Shown piece after piece: positions 23,264-32,760 of a DNA stretch of 64,000 bases. Each line of letters opens with the position of its first letter. The stretch's first letter is position 1. Under the pieces are notes generated by a model that did not search any database, was not told the DNA's origin, and was given only the letters and a program-made list of their open reading frames with translations. The translations under genes were made by a program, and so were the position numbers. Origin of the DNA: Thermus thermophilus HB8 (lineage in GTDB: Bacteria > Deinococcota > Deinococci > Deinococcales > Thermaceae); NCBI RefSeq assembly GCF_000091545.1, contig NC_006461.1, positions 247,564-311,563 of the forward strand, read 5' to 3'.

Positions 23264-24644
23264 GCCCCACCTCCTTCTTGGCCTCCTCTAGCCTCTCCCG
23301 CACCGCCTCCGGGGCCGTGCCGCCATAGGAGCGGCGCCTATGGATGGCGGTCTCCAGGCGGAGGAGGGGAAGGGCGTCCTCGGCGAAGAGGGGGTGGTGG
23401 GCCTGGAGTTCTTCCAAGGTGAGGTCCTTAAGGGCCCGCCCCTCCTCCACAAGCCTTCGCACGAGCCTCCCCACCACGTGGTGGGCCTCCCGGAAGGGAA
23501 GCCCCTTTTCCGCCAGATAGTCGGCGAGCTCCGTGGCGAGGGTGTAGCCCCCCTCCGCCGCCCGCCACATCCTCTCCCGGCGCCACTTGAGCCCGGGGAG
23601 GAGGGCGGCGAGGAGCCTGAGGCTATCCCTGTAGGTGGCGAGGGCGTCCAAAAGGGGCTCCTTGTCCTCCTGGAGGTCCTTGTTGTAGGCGAGGGGAAGG
23701 CCCTTCACCACCGCGGAAAGCCCCACAAAGGCCCCGAGCACCCTTCCCGCCTTGGCGCGGATGAGCTCCAGGATGTCCGGGTTCTTCTTCTGGGGCATGA
23801 TGGAAGACCCGGTGGCGAAGGCGTCGGGCACCTCCACGAAGCCGAACTCCTCGGTGCTGTAGAGGATGAGCTCCTCCGCCATGCGGGAGAGGTGGAGCAT
23901 GCCGATGTTCAAGGCGGAAAGGACCTCCAGGGCGAAGTCCCGGGAGGCCACCGCGTCCAGGGAGTTCCGCATGGGGGCCTTGAAGCCAAGCTCCCTGGCG
24001 GTGAAGTGGCGGTCTATGGGGAAGCCCGTCCCCGCGAGGGCCGCCGCCCCCAGGGGGCTTTCGTTGAGGCGCTCTTTGGCGTCCTCCAGGCGCCCTGCGT
24101 CCCGCTTAAGCATCTCGTAGTAGGCGAGGAACCAGTGGGCAAGGAGCACGGGCTGGGCCCGCTGCAGGTGGGTGTAGCCGGGAAGGACATAAAGGGGGTC
24201 CAGGTGCTTCTCGGCCTCCCGCACCAGGACCCGCCGGAGCGCAAGGAGAAGGGCCAGGAGCTCGTCTATGGCCCCCCGCAGGTAAAGCCTCAGGTCCGTG
24301 GCCACCTGGTCGTTGCGGCTACGGGCGGTGTGGAGCTTGCCCCCCGGGGGGCCGACGAGCTCGGTAAGGCGGGCCTCGAGGTTCATGTGGACGTCCTCAA
24401 GCTCCTCCCGCCAGGGGAAGGTGCCCGCCTCAATCTCCTCCTCTATCCGGTCCAGCCCCTTGAGGATGGCCTCAAGCTCCTCCGCGCTCAGGAGGCCCAC
24501 GGCGTGAAGCATGCGGGCGTGGACCCGGTTCTGCCAGAGGTCCTCCCGCCAAAGGGCCCGGTCAAAGGCAAGGGAGGCGTTGAAGCGGGCCGCAAGGGCA
24601 TCCGGCCCCTCCCCGAAGCGGCCTCCCCAGGTCCTATGCGCCAT
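23256..24644 (-). CDS. argH: argininosuccinate lyase
   Basis: Splits argininosuccinate to arginine and fumarate, the last step of arginine synthesis. The fumarase/aspartase superfamily signature [11 protein letters not shown] (about residue 282) holds the catalytic Ser; [16 protein letters not shown] (about 112) and YTHLQRAQP (about 158, catalytic His region) are also present. ATG 24644 gives [13 protein letters not shown] and 462 residues, the family norm, and overlaps argG by 11 nt. Confidence 0.97.
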
Positions 24645-25836
24645 GGCCCTCCCTCTCCACAAGGGCCCGCACCCGGAGGCGCAGGGCCTGGATCTTGATG
24701 AAGCCCTCGGCGTCCTTCTGGTCGTAGCCCCCTGCCTCGTCAAAGGAGACCAGGTCCTGGCGGTAGAGGCTCTTCGGGGCCTTCCTTCCCACCACGTAGA
24801 CGTTCCCCTTGTAGAGCTTGAGCCGGGCCACGCCGGTGACGCTTCTCGCCACGTGGTCAAAGTAGGCCTGAAGGGCCTCCCGCTCCGGGGCGTACCAGAA
24901 GCCGTAGTAGACGAGCTCGGCGTACTTGGGGGAGAGCATGTCCCTTTGGTGGAGGACCTCCCGGTCCAGGGTGAGGCTTTCCACCGCCCGCCTGGCGTGG
25001 TAGAGGATCGTCCCCCCCGGGGTCTCGTAGACCCCCCGGGACTTCATGCCCACAAAGCGGTTCTCCACGATGTCCACCCGGCCCACCCCGTGACGCCCCC
25101 CGATCTCGTTGAGCCTCTGCAGAAGGGCCGCCGGGGAAAGCCTCTCCCCGTTCACCGCCACGGGATCGCCCTCAAAAAACTCCACCTCCACGTACTCCGG
25201 GGCGTCGGGAGCCTCCTCGGGGTCTTGGGTCATGCGGAACATCCCCTTGGGGGGCTCGGCCCAGGGGTCCTCGAGGACCCCGCCCTCGTAGGAAATATGC
25301 AAGAGGTTGGCGTCCATGGAGTAAGGCTTCTCCTGGGTCACGGGGACGGGAATGCCGTGGGCCTCGGCGTAGGCGATCATCTCCTTGCGGCCCTGGAAGC
25401 TCCACTCCCGCCAGGGGGCGATGACCTTGATGTCGGGCTTCAGGGCGTAGGCGGTGAGCTCAAAGCGCACCTGGTCGTTCCCCTTCCCCGTGGCCCCGTG
25501 GGCGATGGCCTCCGCCCCCTCCTCCTCGGCGATCCGCACCAGGTGCTTGGCGATCAAAGGCCTCGCGATGGAAGTGCCGAGGAGGTAGTAGCCCTCGTAC
25601 ACCGCGCCAGCCCGCATCATGGGGAAGACGAAGTCGCGGACGAACTCCTCCTTGAGGTCCAGGGCGATGGCCTTGGAAGCGCCCGTCCTCAGCGCCTTCT
25701 CCCGGGCCTCCTCCACCTCCTCCCCCTGGCCGATGTCCGCGGTGAAGGCGATGACCTCGGCCCGATAGGTCTCCTTGAGCCACTTGAGGATGATGCTGGT
25801 GTCCAGTCCGCCGGAGTAGGCCAAGACGATCTTCAT
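24634..25836 (-). CDS. argG: argininosuccinate synthase
   Basis: Joins citrulline and aspartate with ATP to argininosuccinate. The N-terminal PP-loop is [20 protein letters not shown], the ATPase signature of this family, and [15 protein letters not shown] (about residue 114) and the aspartate-binding region follow. The 400 residues are standard. A GGGAGGG ribosome site precedes the ATG. First gene of the operon argG-argH-argA-hicB-(hicA)-carA, likely transcribed from the region 25850-25890, where TATACT at about 25876 (minus strand) is a good -10. Confidence 0.97.
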
Positions 25837-25908
25837 GTCCCTCCCAGTCTACCCCTCGAGGGGGCGTGCATAAGTATACATGAACAAACCCGCGCCGTAC
25901 CCTACCGC

Positions 25909-25937
25909 TTGACACCCTCCCAAGGCAAGGTTAGGAT
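25909..25937 (+). promoter_or_regulatory. SigA promoter for the leader ORF and lipoprotein operon
   Basis: TTGACA (25909-25914) and TAGGAT (25932-25937) are separated by 17 nt. Transcription would start near 25944, giving a leader of about 90 nt before the lipoprotein ATG. Confidence 0.75.
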
Positions 25938-25969
25938 TGACCCCGGAAACTGCGAGAAGGAGGTACCGC

Positions 25970-26038
25970 ATGACCCATATCTATAGGAGGTCTGGGCCTC
26001 GGTCGCAAAGGACGCGTTCTGTTGGAGGTGCTCTATGA
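25970..26038 (+). CDS. 22-residue leader ORF, Arg-rich, coupled to the lipoprotein gene
   Basis: ATG at 25970 has a perfect ribosome site AAGGAGGT five bases upstream, better than that of most genes here. It encodes MTHIYRRSGPRSQRTRSVGG plus two residues and ends in TGA that overlaps the next ATG (ATGA). Five of 22 codons are Arg, including a tandem AGG AGG that itself forms an internal AGGAGGT. Not recognised as a known protein. Likely roles are translational coupling or a regulatory leader; the peptide itself may have no function. Confidence 0.55.
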   Translation: MTHIYRRSGPRSQRTRSVGGAL

Positions 26039-28029
26039 GAAAAGCGTTAGGGCTCGGGCTTTTACTCGGCGCCCTCCTCCTGGCAGGCTGCGGCCAGGAC
26101 ACCGTCAAGCCCAGCGTCACCATCACCGCCCCCCAAAATGGCGCCACCGTCAACCAGGACACCCTCACCGTCCAAGGCACCGCCCAGGACAACGTCCGCG
26201 TAAACCGGGTCACCTACCAGCTCAACAACGGCCAGGAACAAGAGGTCCCCATCACCCCGGGAACCTCCGTCAACTTCGCCTTCACCCTCACCCTCCCACA
26301 AGGCCAAAACACCATCACCGTCCACGCCTACGACCCCTCCGGCAACAAGGGAACCGCTAGCGTCCAGGTCACCTACGACCCGCAAGCCGTCCACACCCTT
26401 TCGGGCTACGTGGTGAGGGAGAACGCTGGCGGTCCCGTGGCCTCGAGCACCCTCAAGCTTTATCGGGGAGGTGCCCTCGTCGCCACCACCACCACGGCAA
26501 GCGACGGCTCCTTCACCTTCACCAACCTGGCCCCTGGGACCTACCGCCTCGAGGCCCAAAAACCCGGGATGGCGGGGAGCCTCGTGGAGGGCATCCGGGT
26601 CCCGGAGATGGCCTCCATCACCCTCGTCCAGAAGCCCGCCTTTGACGCCACCGCCACCACCACCCCGCCCACCCTCCTCATCACCCAAGACGGGAACATC
26701 CCGCTGGAAGGGGGAATCTTCACCGACGTCATCCCCTTCCGCGTCCAGGTGGACACCTCCAAGGACTACGTACGCCCCATGCGCTACATTTACGTGGCCT
26801 TGGGCCGCACCCCAGGTTCGGCCTTCGTCACCAACTCCGCCACCTGGACGCGCCGCATCTTCACCGACACCGAGGACACCGGCAACCAGGCCCTGAGCGG
26901 ATCCAACGTGGCGGGCTTTGGGGACGCGGATGGGGAAAACGTCTACCTGGAGGTGGTGGCCTACGACTTCAACGAAAACCGGAGCCACTACATCCTTCCC
27001 ATCACCTTCATCAACACCAACCCCACCCAGGCCAACACCGTCCAGGCGCCCACCCAGGTGGCCGCCACCGCCATCACCCTCACCCAGGCCGTGGGCTTCT
27101 ACGGCGTCAAGGCGCCCGCCAAGATCCAGGTTCCTGTGGCCAAGGGCCAAGTGGGCGAGCTTGCGCTGGATCCCATGGCCGTCCCCGAGGGAAGCAACCT
27201 CTACGTGGAGGTGCGCTGGTGCTACACCGACACCTCCGCCCCGCCGTTCGCCTTTGACATTGAGCGCTCCACCGACGGCGCCAACTGGGTCCGGGTGGGC
27301 ACCGTGGGCGGTGGGGCCAGCTCCAGCTGTTCCAGCAACCCCTTCAACCGCCCCTTCTACTTCCGCGACGCCTCTCCCGACCTCACCCCCGGCCAGACCT
27401 ACCACTACCGGGTGGTGGCCCGGGGCGCGAGTTCGGCCGAAAGCCAGCCCAGCTCCACCACACCCCTTCCGCCCTTCTTCGCCCCCCTCCTCTCCCCCGC
27501 CGACGAGAGCGTGGGCGTGTCCAAAACCCCGGACTTCGTGATCGGCCATCCCCAGCTTCAGATCGGAGCCGACGGCGCCGCCTACAACCTGGTCCTCTGG
27601 GACACCCTGACCGGGGACGGCGTGGCCTGGCAGACGCTTTCGGGCTACAACCTCTACGTGGAGTTTGGCAACGGAGATAACGGCATCCCCGCGGGAGAGG
27701 CCTTGGTCTATGGCTTCCATCCCGCCGTCAACAACTTCGTGATCTTCACCGACACCACCGACCCCAACAACCCCAACCTCGTCCCCGTGGACGTGGCCCA
27801 GGGCGAGGTCACCCTGCCCTACGACTTTGACGGCCTGGCCCAGCTTCCCGAGCTCCAAGCCCTCCGCACCTACGCCTGGCAGCTTTACGTGAGCTACGCC
27901 TACAAGTACAACCCCGGGGAAAACTACCGCATCTCGGCCTACAGCATCCAGACCTGGCCCAGCTCCACCTCCTTCATCCGCATCAGCCGCACGGGGACCC
28001 AGGTCTTTGATTTCACCACCGGTGAGTAA
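26035..28029 (+). CDS. surface lipoprotein with Ig-like, carboxypeptidase-regulatory-like and FN3-like domains
   Basis: A 664-residue exported lipoprotein: signal peptide with lipobox LLAGC (Cys 19). Residues about 25-115 form a bacterial Ig-like domain (VTITAPQNGATVNQDTLTVQ, then ITVHAYDPSGNKGTASVQVT), about 122-195 a carboxypeptidase-regulatory-like beta domain (LSGYVVRENAGGPVASSTLK, FTNLAPGTYRLEA), and about 340-475 a fibronectin-III-like region (YHYRVVARGASSAESQPSST). The rest is not recognised. The next gene, 9 nt on, is a subtilisin-like lipoprotein, so the pair is probably co-expressed at the cell surface. Function unknown; adhesion or substrate presentation to the protease are guesses. 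Confidence 0.72.
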   Translation: MRKALGLGLLLGALLLAGCGQDTVKPSVTITAPQNGATVNQDTLTVQGTAQDNVRVNRVTYQLNNGQEQEVPITPGTSVNFAFTLTLPQGQNTITVHAYDPSGNKGTASVQVTYDPQAVHTLSGYVVRENAGGPVASSTLKLYRGGALVATTTTASDGSFTFTNLAPGTYRLEAQKPGMAGSLVEGIRVPEMASITLVQKPAFDATATTTPPTLLITQDGNIPLEGGIFTDVIPFRVQVDTSKDYVRPMRYIYVALGRTPGSAFVTNSATWTRRIFTDTEDTGNQALSGSNVAGFGDADGENVYLEVVAYDFNENRSHYILPITFINTNPTQANTVQAPTQVAATAITLTQAVGFYGVKAPAKIQVPVAKGQVGELALDPMAVPEGSNLYVEVRWCYTDTSAPPFAFDIERSTDGANWVRVGTVGGGASSSCSSNPFNRPFYFRDASPDLTPGQTYHYRVVARGASSAESQPSSTTPLPPFFAPLLSPADESVGVSKTPDFVIGHPQLQIGADGAAYNLVLWDTLTGDGVAWQTLSGYNLYVEFGNGDNGIPAGEALVYGFHPAVNNFVIFTDTTDPNNPNLVPVDVAQGEVTLPYDFDGLAQLPELQALRTYAWQLYVSYAYKYNPGENYRISAYSIQTWPSSTSFIRISRTGTQVFDFTTGE

Positions 28030-28038
28030 GGAGGCAGC

Positions 28039-30108
28039 ATGAAGAAGCCTTTGATCCTCTCCGCCCTTGCGCTGGCCGCTCTGCTCTCGGCCTGCTCCCA
28101 GGCTCCGAGGCCGACGAACGCCTCCCCGACGCCCGGCCTTGTGACCACCTCCGAGGGTGTGCGCCACTACCAGGGGCAGGTGGTGGTGGGCTACGAGGAC
28201 GAGTCCGGCCTTCAGGAGGCCATCCGTAAGCTGGGGGCCAAGGAGATCGCCCGTATCCCCGAGCTGAAGGCCGCCCTCCTCGAGGTGCCCGGGGATGCCG
28301 TCAAGGCGAGCCGGACCCTGAAGGGCCTCCCTGGCCTCCGCTACGCCGAGCCCCACCTGGCCCAGGTAACCCCCCCCAAGGACGACCCCGTGGAGCTCCC
28401 CAGGGGCCGGGAAAGCGGCCTCATTCCCTTGGGCAACCCCAGCGACCAAATCCTGGACGAGCTGCCCCAGTACGCTCTGGACCCACGCCACCTCGCCGCC
28501 AAGGCGGCCTGGGACAGGGGGTTTGAAGGCGAGGGGGTGGTGGTGGCCATCATTGACGACCCCGCGGACGTAACCCACCCTGACCTCGCCCCCAACTGGG
28601 CGGGGAAGGCCTATGACCCGGTCACCGACACCACCTACACCAGCGCCAGCGGCTGGCTGAACTTTATCCAGGGCCTCAACGCCCCCGCCGACCTCTACCA
28701 CGGCACCTACGTGGCCTCCACGGTGAGTGCCCCCAGGGACGGCCAGGGCATCGCGGGGCTCGCCCCCAAGACCAAGTTCCTCCCCGTGGCCATCTTCCAG
28801 CCCGACTACGTGGGGGACTTCTACGTGGCCCGGGGCATCGTCTGGGCCGTGAACAACGGAGCCCAAGTGCTCAACAACTCCTGGGGCGGCCTCGGCTACG
28901 GCCAACTGGTCAAGGAGGCCTTTGACTACGCCTTGGCCAACGGCGTGGTGGTGGTGGCGAGCGCCGGAAACTCCTACAAAGACGAGGTGCGCACCCCCGC
29001 GGGCTATCCCGGGATCATCGCCTCGGCCGCCGCCGACGGCAACCGCAACAAGACGGACTTCTCCACCTACGGGCGGCACATCTCCAGCGCCGCCCCCGGC
29101 TTGGACGTCCTCCTGGCCAACCCCACCTGGCTCGGGGGCGGCTACGGCCTCATCTCCGGAACGTCCTTCTCCGGCCCCTACACCGCCGCGGCGGCCGCCC
29201 TGGTGAAGGCCGCCTGCCCTGGCGCCACCCCTTATCAGGTGCGCCGTGCCTTGGAAACCACCACCTGGGAAAAGACCTTCACCCGGGAAAAGGGATGGGG
29301 CCACCTGCACGCGGGCCAGCTTGCCGAGCTCCTCTCCCAAGGCTGTGCCGCCTTGCCCGCGAAAGGCGCCGTGGTCCGGGTGAAGGTGGAGTACTTCAAC
29401 GAGCGGGGCACCTTCCCTGGCCTTCTCGCCGACGTGATCCTGCGGGGGAAGGGCCTAAAGCCGGGGGATCCCACCGACCCTACCCCCGTTTACTGGGCCC
29501 GTACGGACCAAAACGGCGAGGCCTGGTTCTACGAGATCGCCCCGGGCGAGTACGATATCTACGTGGCCGGGGCGGACCTGGCCCTCACGGGCGGACCTCC
29601 CGAGGAGCGGGGCACCTTCGTGGGCACCCTGGTGGCCACCCCGGGCTCTAGCGCCTTCAGCCCCGACTCCAAGCTCGTCCGCCTCAACGCAAGCGAGGTC
29701 AACCTAAACCCCACCGATCCTTACGAACCCAACGACACCCTCTCTCAGGCCAAGCCCATCGCCTACGGCCAGACCACCCAGCTCGCCTATATCTTCGGCC
29801 AACCCCAGGACTACGACTACTTCCAGTTCACGGGAAGCGCTGGGGACACGATCAAGGCCCGCGTCTACGCTCGCTCCAGCATCGGAGGGACCCTGGACTC
29901 CTACCTCTACCTCCTGGACGAAAACGGGCAGGTCCTGGCCGAAAACGACGACATCATTTTCGGCCAAATCACCGACTCGGAGATCATCTTCACCCTGCCC
30001 CAGGACGGCACCTATTACCTTGTAGTGACCAGCTACACCATCGCCAACGGCGGTAGCGACGACAGCCCCTTCAACAAGTACCGCCTCGAGCTCCAGAAGA
30101 CCAACTAA
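28039..30108 (+). CDS. subtilisin-family serine protease, lipid-anchored, with PPC domain
   Basis: A 689-residue exported S8 peptidase. Lipobox LLSAC (Cys 19) anchors it outside the membrane. An inhibitor_I9-like propeptide spans about 40-110 (YQGQVVVGYEDESGLQEAIR). The catalytic triad is Asp in VVVAIIDDPADVTHPDL (about 172), His in YHGTYVAST (about 228) and Ser in ISGTSFSGPYTAAAAALV (about 376), with the oxyanion Asn in ASAGNS. The C-terminal part holds a beta domain and a pre-peptidase C-terminal (PPC) domain starting DPYEPNDTLSQAKPI (about 561). A ribosome site AAGGAGGCAGC precedes the ATG. Confidence 0.92.
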   Translation: MKKPLILSALALAALLSACSQAPRPTNASPTPGLVTTSEGVRHYQGQVVVGYEDESGLQEAIRKLGAKEIARIPELKAALLEVPGDAVKASRTLKGLPGLRYAEPHLAQVTPPKDDPVELPRGRESGLIPLGNPSDQILDELPQYALDPRHLAAKAAWDRGFEGEGVVVAIIDDPADVTHPDLAPNWAGKAYDPVTDTTYTSASGWLNFIQGLNAPADLYHGTYVASTVSAPRDGQGIAGLAPKTKFLPVAIFQPDYVGDFYVARGIVWAVNNGAQVLNNSWGGLGYGQLVKEAFDYALANGVVVVASAGNSYKDEVRTPAGYPGIIASAAADGNRNKTDFSTYGRHISSAAPGLDVLLANPTWLGGGYGLISGTSFSGPYTAAAAALVKAACPGATPYQVRRALETTTWEKTFTREKGWGHLHAGQLAELLSQGCAALPAKGAVVRVKVEYFNERGTFPGLLADVILRGKGLKPGDPTDPTPVYWARTDQNGEAWFYEIAPGEYDIYVAGADLALTGGPPEERGTFVGTLVATPGSSAFSPDSKLVRLNASEVNLNPTDPYEPNDTLSQAKPIAYGQTTQLAYIFGQPQDYDYFQFTGSAGDTIKARVYARSSIGGTLDSYLYLLDENGQVLAENDDIIFGQITDSEIIFTLPQDGTYYLVVTSYTIANGGSDDSPFNKYRLELQKTN

Positions 30109-30121
30109 GGTCCGTAAGCAC

Positions 30122-30149
30122 CCACCCCCCGGGCTTCCCCGGGGGGTGG
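30122..30149. terminator. bidirectional hairpin between the protease and lpd genes
   Basis: A perfect 12-bp inverted repeat, CCACCCCCCGGG with loop CTTC, lies between the convergent stop codons. Only short T-rich tracts flank it. Confidence 0.75.
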
Positions 30150-30160
30150 TCAAGTTTCGC

Positions 30161-31528
30161 CTACAGGTGAATCGGCCGCTCCCACGCCGCCAGCGCCGCC
30201 TCCTTGAGGATCTCGGAGAGGGAGGGGTGGGCGTGAGGGGCGCGGCCCAAGTCCTCGGCGCTCGCCTTGAAGAAGAGGGCCAAGGCGGCCTCGGCCAGGA
30301 CGTCCCCCACCCGGGCCCCGATCCCGTGCACCCCGAGGATGCGGTCCGTCTTGGCGTGGGCGAGGACCTTAATAAACCCCTCCGTCTCCCCCATGGCCCG
30401 GGCGCGGCCCGAGGCGGAGTAGGGGAACTTCCCCACCTTGTAGGGGATGCCCTGCGCCTTCAGCTCTTCCTCGGTGTAGCCCACGGCGGCGATCTCGGGG
30501 TGGGTGTAGACCACGCTGGGGATGGCCTGGTAGTCCACGTGGCCGAAGCCCCGGACCATGTGCTCCACGGCGGCGATCCCTTCCTCGCTCGCCTTGTGGG
30601 CGAGCATGGGACCCCGCACCACGTCCCCGATGGCGTAGATGTGGGGAACGCGGGTCCTCAGGTGCTCGTCCACGGGGATCCGCCCCCGCTCGTCCGTGGA
30701 AAGCCCGGCGTTCTCCAGGGAAAGCCCCTCGGTGTAGGGCCTCCGGCCCACGGCCACGAGGACCCGATCCGCCTCCAAGACCTCGCCCCCCTCAAGCTCC
30801 ACCCGGGCCCCCTTGGCCTCAGGCACCACGGCAGTGACCCGCACCCCGGTGCGGATCGTGAGGCCCTGCTTCTTGAAGACCCTCTCCGCCGCCCGGGAGA
30901 CCTCGAGGTCCATGGTGGGGAGGATGCGGTCCATGTACTCCAGGACGATGACCTCCGCCCCCAGGCGGTGCCAGACCACCCCGAGCTCCAGCCCGATCAC
31001 CCCGCCCCCCACCACGATGAGCCTCTTCGGCACCTCGGGGAAGGAAAGGGCCTCGGTGGAGGTCACCACCCGCTCGTAGTCCACCTGGGCCCAAGGGGGG
31101 ATGAGGGGGGCGCTTCCCGTGGCGATGAGGATGTAGCGGGCCTCCAGCTCCTCCCCCGTCTCCTCCACCAAAACCTTGCGCTCGGAGAGGAAGCGGGCCG
31201 TGCCCTGGTGGCGGGCGATGCCGTTCTTTTTGAAGAGGAACTCCACCCCTTGGGTGTTGGCCTGGACCACCTTGTCCTTGTGGGCCATGAGGGCGGGAAG
31301 GTCCAGCTCCACCCCCTTCACCTTGGCCCCGAGGAGGCCCTTCTTCGCCTCGTAGATGCGTTCGGTGGTCTCCAGGAGGGCCTTGGAGGGGATGCACCCC
31401 ACCCTGAGGCAGGTCCCCCCTAGGGCCTTCTCCTTCTCCACCACCCCCACCTTCATCCCGAGCTGGGCCGCCCGGATGGCGGCCACGTACCCCCCGGGCC
31501 CGGCGCCGATCACCAGGAGGTCGTACAC
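30161..31528 (-). CDS. lpd: dihydrolipoamide dehydrogenase (E3), 2-oxoglutarate dehydrogenase operon
   Basis: FAD enzyme that reoxidises the lipoyl group of E2 and makes NADH. FAD-binding GAGPGGYVAAIRAAQLG is at the N-terminus, the redox disulfide in GGTCLRVGCIPSKALL (about 36-51), NAD-binding VVGGGVIGLELG (about 170), and the C-terminal His-Glu in HAHPSLSE. GTG 31528 (VYDLLVIGAG) is chosen over the longer frame because GGAGGTGTAGC precedes it. It starts one base after the sucB stop. Confidence 0.96.
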   Translation of the reverse strand: MYDLLVIGAGPGGYVAAIRAAQLGMKVGVVEKEKALGGTCLRVGCIPSKALLETTERIYEAKKGLLGAKVKGVELDLPALMAHKDKVVQANTQGVEFLFKKNGIARHQGTARFLSERKVLVEETGEELEARYILIATGSAPLIPPWAQVDYERVVTSTEALSFPEVPKRLIVVGGGVIGLELGVVWHRLGAEVIVLEYMDRILPTMDLEVSRAAERVFKKQGLTIRTGVRVTAVVPEAKGARVELEGGEVLEADRVLVAVGRRPYTEGLSLENAGLSTDERGRIPVDEHLRTRVPHIYAIGDVVRGPMLAHKASEEGIAAVEHMVRGFGHVDYQAIPSVVYTHPEIAAVGYTEEELKAQGIPYKVGKFPYSASGRARAMGETEGFIKVLAHAKTDRILGVHGIGARVGDVLAEAALALFFKASAEDLGRAPHAHPSLSEILKEAALAAWERPIHL

Positions 31529-31529
31529 G

Positions 31530-32750
<1,221 letters not shown>

Positions 32751-32760
32751 GGCTACCTCC

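Noticed and set aside
25866..25890. Possible arginine-repressor box around TGCATAAGTATACATGAA before argG
   Set aside because: Arms match only 4 of 5 bases and orientation differs from the known ARG box half-site; the TATACT inside is better explained as a -10.
26062..29340. A 1,092-codon open frame on the minus strand
   Set aside because: It is the antisense of two lipoprotein genes that have clear signal peptides, domains and a catalytic triad. Gly/Val/Asp/His-rich composition is typical of antisense frames in GC-rich DNA.
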